From Xenopus tropicalis (lineage: Eukaryota; Chordata; Amphibia; Anura; Pipidae), in contig NC_030680.2 in the NCBI RefSeq assembly GCF_000004195.4, forward strand, positions 151,792,975 to 151,856,974: DNA of 64,000 nt. The letters are read 5' to 3'. The notes below the pieces were generated by a model, which did not search any database, was not told where the DNA came from, and saw only the letters and a program-made list of their open reading frames with translations. Both the position numbers and the translations under genes were made by a program. Within the stretch, counting starts at the first letter, position 1; each line of letters begins with the position of its first letter. This document shows positions 9,601 through 20,795 of the stretch, piece by piece.

Positions 9601-11060
9601 CTAGCTCCCTAGCATTGCCTCCACCCTAGCTCCTTAGCATTGCCCCCTCCCTAGCTCCCTAGCATTGCCCCCTCCCTAGCTCCCTAGCATTGCCCCCTCC
9701 CTAGCTCCCTAGCATTGCCCCCTCCCTAGCTCCCTAGCATTGCCCCCTCCCTAGCTCCCTAGCATTGCCCCCTCCCTAGCTCCCTAGCATTGCCCCCTCC
9801 ATAGCTCCCTAGCATTGCCCCCTCCCTAGCTCCCTAGCATTGCCTCCTCCATAGCTCCCTAGCATTGCCCCCTCCTAGCTCCCTAGCATTGCCCCCTCCC
9901 TAGCTCCCTAGCATTGCCCCTCCCTAGCTCCCTAGCATTGCCCCCTCCCTAGCTCCCTAGCATTGCCCCCTCCATAGCTCCCTAGCATTGCCCCCTCCCT
10001 AGCTCCCTAGCATTGCCTCCTCCATAGCTCCCTAGCATTGCCCCCTCCCTAGCTCCCTAGCATTGCCCCTCCCTAGCTCCCTAGCATTGCCCCCTCCCTA
10101 GCTCCCTAGCATTGCCCCCTCCCTAGCTCCCTAGCATTGCCCCTCCATAGCTCCCTAGCATTGCCCCCTCCCTAGCTCCCTAGCATTGCCCCCTCCCTAG
10201 CTCCCTAGCATTGCCCCCTCCCTAGCTCCCTAGCATTGCCTCCTCCATAGCTTCCCTAGCATTGCCTCCTCCATAGCTCCCTAGCATTGCCCCCTCCCTA
10301 GCTCCCTAGCATTGCCCCCTCCCTAGCTCCCTAGCATTGCCCCCTCCCTAGCTCCCTAGCATTGCCCCCTCCCTAGCTCCCTAGCATTGCCCCCTCCATA
10401 GCTCCCTAGCATTGCCCCCTCCCTAGCTCCCTAGCATTGCCCCCTCCCCTAGCTCCCTAGCATTGCCCCTCCCTAGCTCCCTAGCATTGCCCCCTCCCTA
10501 GCTCCCTAGCATTGCCCTCCTCCATAGCTCCCTAGCATTGCCCCCTCCCTAGCTCCCTAGCATTGCCCCCCTCCCTAGCTCCCTAGCATTGCCCCCTCCT
10601 AGCTCCTAGCATGCCCCTCCTAGCTCCCTAGCATTGCCCCCTCCCTAGCTCCCTAGCATTGCCCCCTCCTAGCTCCCTAGCATTGCCCCCTCCCTAGCTC
10701 CCTAGCATTGCCCCCTCCCTAGCTCCCTAGCATTGCCCCCTCCCTAGCTCCCTAGCATTGCCCCTCCCTAGCTCCTAGCATTGCCCCCTCCCTAGCTCCC
10801 TAGCATTGCCCCCTCCCTAGCTCCCTAGCATTGCCCCCTCCCTAGCTCCCTAGCATTGCCCCCTCCCTAGCTCCCTAGCATTGCCCCCTCCCTAGCTCCC
10901 TAGCATTGCCCCTCCCTAGCTCCTAGCATTGCCCCCTCCCTAGCTCCCTAGCATTGCCCCTCCCTAGCTCCCTAGCATTGCCCCCTCCCTAGCTCCCTAG
11001 CATTGCCCCCTCCCTAGCTCCCTAGCATTGCCCCCTCCCTAGCTCCCTAGCATTGCCTCC
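6651..11060 (+). repeat. Large 25-bp minisatellite (CTCCCTAGCATTGCC type), about 4.4 kb
   Basis: The dominant unit is TAGCTCCCTAGCATTGCC followed by CCCTCCC (25 bp). The left third carries longer variants with CACTGCCTCATCAGC (6651 to about 7530), then CCTCC variants (about 7540-7990), and mostly CCCCC variants to the right end. A few CCATAG variants are scattered through the right half. Plus-strand pyrimidine bias is extreme. The minus strand carries repeated GGG and GGGGG runs and CTAGGG words. Confidence 0.95.
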
Positions 11061-11129
11061 TCCGTCTCTCCAGCTCTGTATGCAGCAGGGATGCACTCAA
11101 TCCAGGATCCGGTTCCGCATTTGGCCTTC

Positions 11130-11350
11130 TTCAGCAGGACTGGGCCAGCGGGACACCAGGAAGAATCCCAGTGGGCACCGGTGGGCCAGACCCAACCCTT
11201 GCCGGCGCTCCCCCTGCCCGACCGCTCCTGACGCATTAAATGTACGCACTCGGGGGAGGACGTCGGGTGGGGAGCCCTGCGAGGGGGGTTAGGGAACGCG
11301 GCCCCTGGGGCGGGAGCGCCGGCGGGCCCTTCACCCCCCAGTCCGACCCT
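11130..11350 (+). repeat. GGACTGGGCC-type dispersed repeat, copy 2
   Basis: Begins GGACTGGGCCAGCGGGACAC and ends CACCCCCCAGTCCGACCCTG, matching the copies at 655 and 19681. A middle insertion relative to copy 1 adds GC-rich sequence. It lies just outside the 25-bp array. Confidence 0.65.
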
Positions 11351-11417
11351 GGACTGAGCCAAATCCACACTCCTGGCCGAACCCAATCCTTACATTCACG
11401 TGACTTTGTCACAAACA

Positions 11418-11613
11418 ATAGGGAGGCACCAAATCCAGGATTCAGGGTTTGGGGCAAACGGAATCTGCATCATAATTAGCATAAATTAGCATATGCTAAT
11501 TAACACTCAGAAGGGTTAAATATTAGGGGGGAAAAATGTCACTGTGCGCAGCCGAAGCCGCCGCCGTCCAGGGGTTCAGCCCAAATAACCGGGTTCCGCA
11601 CATCCCTAATAAG
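11418..11613. mobile_element. hAT-like non-autonomous element relic
   Basis: The left end TAGGGAGGCACCAAATCCAG and right end GTTCCGCACATCCCTA form degenerate terminal inverted repeats of the TAGGGATGCACCGAAT type. The centre has a TTAGCATATGCTAATT palindrome. The same design is seen at 61385-61592. No transposase is encoded. Clear 8-bp target duplications are not visible. Confidence 0.55.
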
Positions 11614-11800
11614 CACGGTGCATATACAAATTAGACTACAGCCGGCCGGAAAGGGAGACGGGAGGTTTGGGAAATAGAGTGTTTGGTGCATCCCAAGTAT
11701 CCACGGCCCGATTCCCAGAAATATCTCCCATTCAGTATTATTATGTGTATCAATAAAAATACCCAATGTCAGCAACGCATTCTGTCCAATCCGCTGCTTT

Positions 11801-12788
11801 GGGATCAAGTACAGGTACTGTTTTATTATTACAGAGAAAAGGGAATCATTTAACCATGAAATAAACCCAATAGGGCTGTTCTGCCCCCAATAAGGGGTAA
11901 TTATATCTTAGTTGGGATCAAGTACAGGTACTGTTTTATTATTACAGAGAAAAGGGAATCATTTAACCATTAAATAACCCCAATAGGGCTGTTCTGCCCC
12001 CAATAAGGGGTAATTATATCTTAGTTGGGATCAAGTACAGGTACTGTTTTATTATTACAGAGAAAAGGGAATCATTTAACCATTAAATAAACCCAATAGG
12101 GCTGTTCTGCCCCAATAAGGGGTAATTATATCTTAGTTGGGATCAAGTACAGGTACTGTTTTATTATTACAGAGAAAAGGGAATCATTTAACCATTAAAT
12201 AAACCCAATAGGGCTGTTCTGCCCCCAATAAGGGGTAATTATATCTTAGTTGGGATCAAGTACAGGTACTGTTTTATTATTACAAAGAAAAGGGAATCAT
12301 TTAACCATTAAATAAACCCAATAGGGCTGTTCTGCCCCAATAAGGGGTAATTATATCTTAGTTGGGATCAAGTACAGGTACTGTTTTATTATTACAGAGA
12401 AAAGGGAATCATTTAACCATGAAATAAACCCAATAGGGCTGTTCTGCCCCAATAAGGGGTAATTATATCTTAGTTGGGATCAAGTACAGGTACTGTTTTA
12501 TTATTACAGAGAAAAGGGAATCATTTAACCATTAAATAAACCCAATAGGGCTGTTCTGCCCCAATAAGGGGTAATTATATCTTAGTTGGGATCAAGTACA
12601 GGTACTGTTTTATTATTACAGAGAAAAGGGAATCATTTAACCATTAAATAAACCCAATAGGACTGTTCTGCCCCCAATAAGGGGTAATTATATCTTAGTT
12701 GGGATCAAGTACAGGTACTGTTTTATTATTACAGAGAAAAGGGAATCATTTAACCATGAAATAAACCCAATAGGGCTGTTCTGCCCCC
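11801..12788 (+). repeat. 113-bp minisatellite derived from a dispersed repeat, about 8.7 copies
   Basis: Units start GGGATCAAGTACAGGTACTG at 11801, 11914 and 12027 and then regularly, and contain TTTAACCATTAAATAAACCC and GGGGTAATTATATCTTAG. I recognise the unit as the inside of a very common Xenopus repeat. The last unit stops inside CTGTTCTGCCCCCAG, where the next array begins with no spacer. Confidence 0.9.
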
Positions 12789-13626
12789 AGATTGTAAGCT
12801 CACTGGGGCAGGGGCTGATGGTGATGGGATAGGGACCTTAGATTGTAAGCTCACTGGGGCAGGGACTGATGGGATAGGGACCTTAGATTGTAAGCTCACT
12901 GGGGCAGGGACTGATGGGAATGGGATAGGGACCTTAGATTGTAAGCTCACTGGGGCAGGGACTGATGGGAATGGGATAGGGACCTTAGATTGTAAGCTCA
13001 CTGGGGCAGGGACTGATGGGATAGGGACCTTAGATTGTAAGCTCACTGGGCAGGGACTGATGGGAATGAGATAGGGACCTTAGATTGTAAGCTCACTGGG
13101 GCAGGGACTGATGGGAATGTGATAGGGACCTTAGATTGTAAGCTCACTGGGGCAGGGGCTGATGGGAATGGGATAGGGACCTTAGATTGTAAGCTCACTG
13201 GGGCAGGGACTGATGGGAATGTGATAGGGACCTTAGATTGTAAGCTCACTGGGGCAGGGGCTGATGGGAATGGGATAGGGACCTTAGATTGTAAGCTCAC
13301 TGGGGCAGGGACTGATGGGAATGGGATAGGGACCTTAGATTGTAAGCTCACTGGGGCAGGGACTGATGGGAATGGGATAGGGACCTTAGATTGTAAGCTC
13401 ACTGGGGCAGGGGCTGATGGGAATGGGATAGGGACCTTAGATTGTAAGCTCACTGGGGCAGGGGCTGATGGGAATGGGATAGGGACCTTAGATTGTAAGC
13501 TCACTGGGGCAGGGACTGATGGGAATGGGATAGGGACCTTAGATTGTAAGCTCACTGGGGCAGGGGCTGATGGGAATGGGATAGGGACCTTAGATTGTAA
13601 GCTCACTGGGGCAGGGACTGATGTAT
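12789..13626 (+). repeat. 51-bp minisatellite (AGATTGTAAGCTCACTGGGG), about 16 copies
   Basis: Typical units are 51 bp, with some of about 45 bp that lack GGGAAT. The unit shares TAGATTGTAAGCTC and GGGCAGGG with the retroposon expanded at 2762-3370 on the other strand. After the last unit the sequence continues as TTCTCACTTTATAAATAAAT, the expected retroposon tail. Frames of about 170-190 residues cross it on both strands only because no unit has a stop. Confidence 0.9.
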
Positions 13627-14130
13627 AATTCTCACTTTATAAATAAATAATATAAATATTAGATTACATATAGATATTATAATGTATTATTTCTTGTCTT
13701 GTTGAATCGAGCCTTTCCCATACTGACCCTCGGTACAATTTACACCCCCGTCAGTGCATTAATACAATGTAGGAGGAATGCTAGGGACGGCTCGCCCAAG
13801 CAGCGCACAAATATATATATATATACACATAACTGTAAGTGACTGCTCCCTGCCTGGGCCGACTGTAGAAATGCTCTTTGCACAGCTGGGCATCGCACAC
13901 AGAAACACTTGTCTGCCACTAATGCACCGAGTGTGATTTACGGGAGTGAGCGAAGCCCCCGCGCCTATTAATTGTGCCTAATGAGCCTTCCTGTCACTTT
14001 AAATGACACACACCATTTAGCTTAGGAACTTTTAAAAGGGCAAAAAAAATTCAAAATATGAAGGAGCGTGTCCTGTATTGTAGGGATTCAGCTGAGAGAC
14101 TCACTTCTTATTGTTCTGTAGCGTTTATAT
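13627..14130. other. Single-copy-like spacer
   Basis: After the retroposon tail to about 13690, this holds an (AT)n run at 13810-13825 and a stretch of mixed composition (about 13830-14090) with no repeat I know. No gene is seen. Confidence 0.4.
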
Positions 14131-15848
14131 AGGGGTTGGTAGCACTAGGTAGGTACCTAATATATAGGGGCAGAGACAGGGGAAAGTGTTGGAAGGGTTA
14201 CTGCCTGCCCTGCTCTCATTTCCCTACAGAAATAGGGGTTGGTAGCACTAGATAGGTACCTAATATATAGGGGCAGAGACAGGGGAAAGTGTTGGAAGGG
14301 TTACTGCCTGCCCTGCTCTCATTTCCCTACAGAAATAGGGGTTGGTAGCACTAGGTAGGTACCTAATATATAGGGGCAGAGACAGGGGAAAGTGTTGGAA
14401 GGGTTACTGCCTGCCCTGCTCTCATTTCCCTACAGAAATAGGGGTTGGTAGCACTAGGTAGGTACCTAATATATAGGGGCAGAGACAGGGGAAAGTGTTG
14501 GGTTACTGCCTGCCCTGCTCTCATTTCCCTACAGAAATAGGGGTTGGTAGCACTAGGTAGGTACCTAATATATAGGGGCAGAGACAGGGGAAAGTGTTGG
14601 AAGGGTTACTGCCTGCCCTGCTCTCATTTCCCTACAGAAATAGGGGTTGGTAGCACTAGGTAGGTACCTAATATATAGGGGCAGAGACAGGGGAAAGTGT
14701 TGGAAGGGTTACTGCCTGCCCTGCTCTCATTTCCCTACAGAAATAGGGGTTGGTAGCACTAGGTAGGTACCTAATATATAGGGGCAGAGACAGGGGAAAG
14801 TGTTGGAAGGGTTACTGCCTGCCCTGCTCTCATTTCCCTACAGAAATAGGGGTTGGTAGCACTAGGTAGGTACCTAATATATAGGGGCAGAGACAGGGGA
14901 AAGTGTTGGAAGGGTTACTGCCTGCCCTGATCTCATTTCCCTACAGAAATAGGGGTCGGTAGCACTAGGTAGGTACCTAATATATAGGGGCAGAGACAGG
15001 GGAAAGTGTTGGAAGGGTTACTGCCTGCCCTGCTCTCATTTCCCTACAGAAATAGGGGTTGGTAGCACTAGGTAAGTACCTAATATATAGGGACAGAGAC
15101 AGGGGAAAGTGTTGGAAGGGTTACTGCCTGCCCTGCTCTCATTTCCCTACAGAAATAGGGGTTGGTAGCACTAGGTAGGTACCTAATATATAGGGGCAGA
15201 GACAGGGGAAAGTGTTGGAAGGGTTACTGCCTGCCCTGCTCTCATTTCCCTACAGAAATAGGGGTTGGTAGCACTAGGTAGGTACCTAATATATAGGGGC
15301 AGAGACAGGGGAAAGTGTTGGAAGGGTTACTGCCTGCCCTGCTCTCATTTCCCTACAGAAATAGGGGTTGGTAGCACTAGGTAGGTACCTAATATATAGG
15401 GGCAGAGACAGGGGAAAGTGTTGGAAGGGTTACTGCCTGCCCCGCTCTCATTTCCCTACAGAAATAGGGGTTGGTAGCACTAGGTAGGTACCTAATATAT
15501 AGGGGCAGAGACAGGGGAAAGTGTTGGAAGGGTTACTGCCTGCCCTGCTCTCATTTCCCTACAGAAATAGGGGTTGGTAGCACTAGGTAGGTACCTAATA
15601 TATAGGGGCAGAGACAGGGGAAAGTGTTGGAAGGGTTACTGCCTGCCCTGCTCTCATTTCCCTACAGAAATAGGGGTTGGTAGCACTAGGTAGGTACCTA
15701 ATATATAGGGGCAGAGACAGGGGAAAGTGTTGGAAGGGTTACTGCCTGCCCTGCTCTCATTTCCCTACAGAAATAGGGGTTGGTAGCACTAGGTAGGTAC
15801 CTAATATATAGGGGCAGAGACAGGGGAAAGTGTTGGAAGGGTTACTGT
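14131..15848 (+). repeat. 103-bp minisatellite, array A (plus), about 17 copies
   Basis: The unit runs AGGGGTTGGTAGCACTAGGT, AGGTACCTAATATATAGGGG, then GGGTTACTGCCTGCCCTGCT and CATTTCCCTACAGAAATAGG. Start-to-start distances are 103 bp, with one 99-bp unit at 14460. Units are nearly identical, which suggests recent homogenisation. The same monomer occurs at 22627, 45964 and 54263, the last two around the LINE. Confidence 0.95.
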
Positions 15849-16485
15849 CTGCTCTGTGCCATATGGGTGCCCATGTACCCCCAGATCTCAGGGTAGGGGT
15901 GAGTCTCGCTGGGGGGGGGGCAGGCTGCCGCAGTCTCGGGGCTTTTCCATTGTCTCACACTCTTGCCCCCCCAGGACCCGCGCAGCTTAGAGAGAAGGTG
16001 CCGTTTATTTTTCTGCCTGAAATGAAATGGAAAATGTGCAGTTTTATTAGGAGTCGGTCGCGCTGGAAGGATTTCGGGTCCATTGACTTCAATGAAGTGT
16101 AAAATGTAATCCTGTTCCCTACGGGGGTCTCTGCCATAAAACTCTACGAGGCCCAATCCCGCGAGAGCCGAGGGCAGTTCCGCTCTCCGATTGGGTTTAG
16201 TGAGGGATTTTGCCTCTTGCTGTACAAGCCCCGGGGTCAGACGGATCCTACGGAACATAAACCCAGCTGAGCTGCATAAATACGTCTGTCATTGTGCCGC
16301 GCGGAACCTTCCAGCAATTACAGAGCGCAAGGTGTCACGTAATGCCGACATTATTATGGGGGGGGGTTCCCTGTAATTAACTGCCTGGGGGCGGGGCTAC
16401 TGCGCTTTCCTATTTCCATTACTTATTATTCACCTTCTCATTTTGCTGCTTCCCAAGTGATTTGGTTTCTCAAACCAGACGCCGG
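15849..16485. other. Single-copy-like spacer
   Basis: Mixed composition, no recognised repeat or gene. Frames of 90 to 138 residues on both strands have no domain and read through CG-rich non-repeat DNA. Confidence 0.35.
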
Positions 16486-18810
16486 CACGGACTGGCAATC
16501 TATGGGTTCTAGCAAGGCCCGGACTGGCAATCTATGGGTTCTAGCAAGGCCCGGACTGGCAATCTATGGGTTCTAGCAAGGCCCGGACTGGCAATCTATG
16601 GGTTCTAGCAAGGCCCGGACTGGCAATCTATGGGTTCTAGCAAGGCACGGACTGGCAATCTGTGGGTTCTAGCAAGGCCCGGACTGGCAATCTATGGGTT
16701 CTAGCAAGGCCCGGACTGGCAAGCTGTGGGTTCTAGCAAGGCCCGGACTGGCAAGCTGTGGGTTCTAGCAAGGCCCGGACTGGCAATCTGTGGGTTCTTG
16801 CAAGGCCCGGACTGGCAATCTATGGGTTCTAGCAAGGCCCGGACTGGCAATCTATGGGTTCTAGCAAGGCCCGGACTGGCAAGCTGTGGGTTCTAGCAAG
16901 GCCCGGACTGGCAATCTATGGGTTCTAGCAAGGCCCGGACTGGCAAGCTGTGGGTTCTAGCAAGGCCCGGACTGGCAATCTGTGGGTTCTTGCAAGGCCC
17001 GGACTGGCAAGCTGTGGGTTCTAGCAAGGCCCGGACTGGCAATCTATGGGTTCTAGCAAGGCCCGGACTGGCAAGCTGTGGGTTCTAGCAAGGCCCGGAC
17101 TGGCAATCTATGGGTTCTAGCAAGGCCCGGACTGGCAAGCTGTGGGTTCTAGCAAGGCCCGGACTGGCAATCTGTGGGTTCTTGCAAGGCCCGGACTGGC
17201 AATCTATGGGTTCTAGCAAGGCCCGGACTGGCAATCTGTGGGTTCTAGCAAGGCCCGGACTGGCAATCTGTGGGTTCTTGCAAGGCCCGGACTGGCAATC
17301 TATGGGTTCTAGCAAGGCCCGGACTGGCAATCTATGGGTTCTAGCAAGGCCCGGACTGGCAATCTATGGGTTCTAGCAAGGCCCGGACTGGCAATCTATG
17401 GGTTCTAGCAAGGCCCGGACTGGCAAGCTGTGGGTTCTAGCAAGGCCCGGACTGGCAAGCTGTGGGTTCTAGCAAGGCCCGGACTGGCAATCTATGGGTT
17501 CTAGCAAGGCCCGGACTGGCAATCTATGGGTTCTAGCAAGGCCCGGACTGGCAATCTATGGGTTCTAGCAAGGCCCGGACTGGCAAGCTGTGGGTTCTAG
17601 CAAGGCCCGGACTGGCAATCTGTGGGTTCTTGCAAGGCCCGGACTGGCAATCTATGGGTTCTAGCAAGGCCCGGACTGGCAACTGTGGGTTCTAGCAAGG
17701 CCCGGACTGGCAATCTGTGGGTTCTTGCAAGGCCCGGACTGGCAATCTATGGGTTCTAGCAAGGCCCGGACTGGCAATCTATGGGTTCTAGCAAGGCCCG
17801 GACTGGCAATCTATGGGTTCTAGCAAGGCCCGGACTGGCAATCTATGGGTTCTAGCAAGGCCCGGACTGGCAATCTATGGGTTCTAGCAAGGCCCGGACT
17901 GGCAAGCTGTGGGTTCTAGCAAGGCCCGGACTGGCAATCTATGGGTTCTAGCAAGGCCCGGACTGGCAAGCTGTGGGTTCTAGCAAGGCCCGGACTGGCA
18001 ATCTGTGGGTTCTTGCAAGGCCCGGACTGGCAATCTATGGGTTCTAGCAAGGCCCGGACTGGCAATCTGTGGGTTCTAGCAAGGCCCGGACTGGCAATCT
18101 ATGGGTTCTAGCAAGGCCCGGACTGGCAAGCTGTGGGTTCTAGCAAGGCCCGGACTGGCAATCTGTGGGTTCTAGCAAGGCCCGGACTGGCAATCTATGG
18201 GTTCTAGCAAGGCCCGGACTGGCAAGCTGTGGGTTCTAGCAAGGCCCAGACTGGCAAGCTGTGGGTTCTAGCAGGGCCCAGACTGGCAAGCTGTGGGTTC
18301 TAGCAAGGCCCGGACTGGCAATCTGTGGGTTCTAGCAAGGCCCGGACTGGCAATCTGTGGGTTCTAGCAAGGCCCGGACTGGCAATCTATGGGTTCTAGC
18401 AAGGCCCGGACTGGCAACTGTGGGTTCTAGCAAGGCTCGGACTGGCAATCTGTGGGTTCTAGCAAGGCGCGGACTGGCAATCTGTGGGTTTTAGCAAGGC
18501 CCGGACTGGCAAGCTGTTGGTTCTAGCAAGGCCCGGACTGGCAAGCTGTGGGTTCTAGCAAGGACCGGACTGGCAAGCTGTGGGTTCTAGCAAGGCCCGG
18601 ACTGGCAAGCTGTGGGTTCTAGCAAGGCCCGGACTGGCAAGCTGTGGGTTGTAGCAAGGACTGGCAAGCTGTGGGTTCTAGCAAAGCCTGGACTGGCAAG
18701 CTGTGGGTTCTAGCAAGGCCCGGACTGGCAAGCAGTGGGTTCTAGCATGGCCCGGACTGGCAATCTGGGGGTTCTAGCAAGGCCTGGACTGGCAATCTGT
18801 AGGTCTTGGC
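16486..18810 (+). repeat. 32-bp minisatellite (CCCGGACTGGCAATCTATGG), about 72 copies
   Basis: Each unit combines GGCCCGGACTGGCAA with TCTATGGGTTCTAGCAA or its variants GCTGTGGG and TCTGTGGGTTCTTG. Three variant types recur in similar orders, suggesting blocks were duplicated together. The right end (from about 18240) is more mutated, with CCCAGACTGG and GGACCGG variants, as often seen at array edges. Confidence 0.95.
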
Positions 18811-18861
18811 AAGGTCCCAGGCACCAACATGCTCACAGTACTCACTCACCCTTACACCTCC

Positions 18862-19055
18862 CATAGGTGCTGAGAGTCCCATAGGTGCAGGGATTCCCGT
18901 AGGTGCAGGGATCCCCATAGGTGCAGGGATCCCCATAGGCGCAGGGATTCCCATAGGCGCAGGGATTCCCATAGGTGCAGGGATTCCCGTAGGTGCAGGG
19001 ATTCCCGTAGGTGCAGGGATTCCCATAGGTGCAGGGATCCCCATAGGCGCAGGGA
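18862..19055 (+). repeat. 18-bp minisatellite (CATAGGTGCAGGGATTCC), about 11 copies
   Basis: Units alternate CATAGGTGCAGGGAT, CGTAGGTGCAGGGAT and CATAGGCGCAGGGAT. Because 18 is divisible by three, all six frames stay open and give short GIPIGA-like or CTYGNP-like repeats. No other sign of coding is present. Confidence 0.9.
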
Positions 19056-19062
19056 TTCTCAC

Positions 19063-19680
19063 CCCATTTATCCCTGAAGAGGTTTTTTTTTTCTGAAAAC
19101 ATTTATTTGACCTTGAAACAATAATAATATAAAGTATTTGAAATGTGATATAAATGTGTGTGGGTGTCGGGCCCAAGTGGCGGATTTGGGGGGGTTTAGT
19201 GGGAAGGGGATACCGTGGGGCAGAGTCGGGTTCAGGGGCAGCGCCTGATTGCCTTTAATGGGAAAATGATAAACATTCACATTAAATAAAAATAGAAGAA
19301 GGGAAGAATGTTATGGGACGTGCTCGGCGCGGGAATGGGATATAAACAGCGGCTCCTGGGGGGCCCCGCGCCCCCCGTCACATTCACTCCCTAAGAATCC
19401 CGCAGCCCCCACGGGAAGCACAGACGGAATATTTCTGACATTCTCAAATCCACAAAGAAATGGAAAAGTTGAAAAAGATTTAAGGGCTCATTTATATGCG
19501 CCGACCCAGGATGCAATGTGCCATACGGCAACCGCCATGTTTTTTACCCACAGTGCAGTGCCACCCCCCATCAGGGGAAATGTGTCAGATGCAATTATTC
19601 GAAAATGTGTTTGAATTGGACACTCCTTACACTTCCCCTTTAATCACATGAGGGCAGTATGGCAGCTTCTGGCAATTCTG
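19063..19680. other. Non-coding spacer
   Basis: Mixed sequence with no gene or repeat I recognise. The short frames overlapping its left end come from the 18-bp array. Confidence 0.35.
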
Positions 19681-19900
19681 GGTTGGAGTGGGTCGCCGGG
19701 GCACCGAGGAAAAACCTGGTGGTCCCACTGGCCCTGATCCGACCCCCACTAGGCGCTCCCCCAAGCCACTGGTCTCGTGGGTGGGTTGTGGGGGCCCCTG
19801 CAGGGGGTGTGAAGGCTGCGGCGGGGGCTCTGTGGGGGTGCAGGGGCCCCTGAGGCAGCAGCTTTGGTGGGCCCTGCACCCCCCAAGTCCAACCCTGAGC
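19681..19900 (+). repeat. GGACTGGGCC-type dispersed repeat, copy 3
   Basis: Starts TTGGAGTGGGTCGCCGGGGC, contains CACCGAGGAAAAACC and ends GGGCCCTGCACCCCCCAAGT. The structure matches copies 1 and 2 in this window. Confidence 0.6.
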
Positions 19901-20542
19901 TAAAGTTCTGCTAATTAGTGGCAAAATGGAAGGAGTTTTAACCACCACATTCTCTATCCTTTCTAGGTTTTATAGGAGAAACAGCAGTTGAGTCTTGCTT
20001 TATGGCAGGGTTCCTCCCTAGTGCCGGGTCAGTGTAAATGCTCCGACTGTTCTCAGATTTTATCCCAAATATTTGATGCAAAAAGTAGAGATAAAAGGTT
20101 CTCATACTTCCCTGTTGGTCCCCATTAGGGGGGGGGGGGGTACAGTTCTGAGTTGGGTCCCCCAAAGTGAAGGGGCTCACTGGAATGTAACAGAACTGGA
20201 CGTACCTAGTCAGGGCCTTGACCTAAACTGGCCCACATTTTTCACACAAATCCCACAGTAAAGTTGTGAGGATTCCAAAGTGAAATTTGGATACGACATG
20301 GGGGCTTTAATGGGGGGCAAGGGGGCATATCCTGTGGGGTCCTGGTAAATGGGGACTAATTTAACCCTTATATCATGGCCAGCAGTGGTGGGGGGGGCAG
20401 TTTTAACGCCTTGGTTACTATAGCCAGGGGCATTTCAAAGGCCTGTTTGACCTAAGCATGACTGGAGGGGGGGCACTGACTGCAACCCCAAACATCCTAT
20501 TGGTTAGAGCCACGTGCCCCATCTACAGCACCAACTGATTTC
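19901..20542. other. Non-coding spacer
   Basis: No gene recognised. Contains a G-run at 20128-20140 and several short G-rich patches. Confidence 0.35.
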
Positions 20543-20795
20543 TGCTACAATGTGTCAAGAGTCAGAACTAGAACATTCCTGCTACAATGTGTCAAGAGTC
20601 AGAACTAGAACATTCCTGCTACAATGTGTCAAGAGTCAGAACTAGAACATTCCTGCTACAATGTGTCAAGAGTCAGAACTAGAACATTCCTGCTACAATG
20701 TGTCAAGAGTCAGAACTAGAACATTCCTGCTACAATGTGTCAAGAGTCAGAACTAGAACATTCCTGCTACAATGTGTCAAGAGTCAGAACTAGAG
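20543..20795 (+). repeat. 37-bp minisatellite (TGCTACAATGTGTCAAGAGT), about 7 copies
   Basis: Identical 37-bp units start at 20543, 20580 and so on. Each joins TGCTACAATGTGTCAAGAGT to CAGAACTAGAACATTCC. Absence of variation points to recent expansion. Confidence 0.95.

Noticed and set aside
6651..11060. CRISPR array or true telomere
   Set aside because: Units are head to tail with no unique spacers, and the CTAGGG words are part of a 25-bp unit, not a 6-bp telomere repeat.
15842..16258. 138-residue minus-strand frame as a host exon
   Set aside because: No recognisable domain or convincing splice-site pair; a plus-strand frame of 90 residues overlaps it.
18862..19055. GIPIGA-type collagen-like peptide
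   Set aside because: An 18-bp array with all frames open; no flanking coding sequence or signal peptide.
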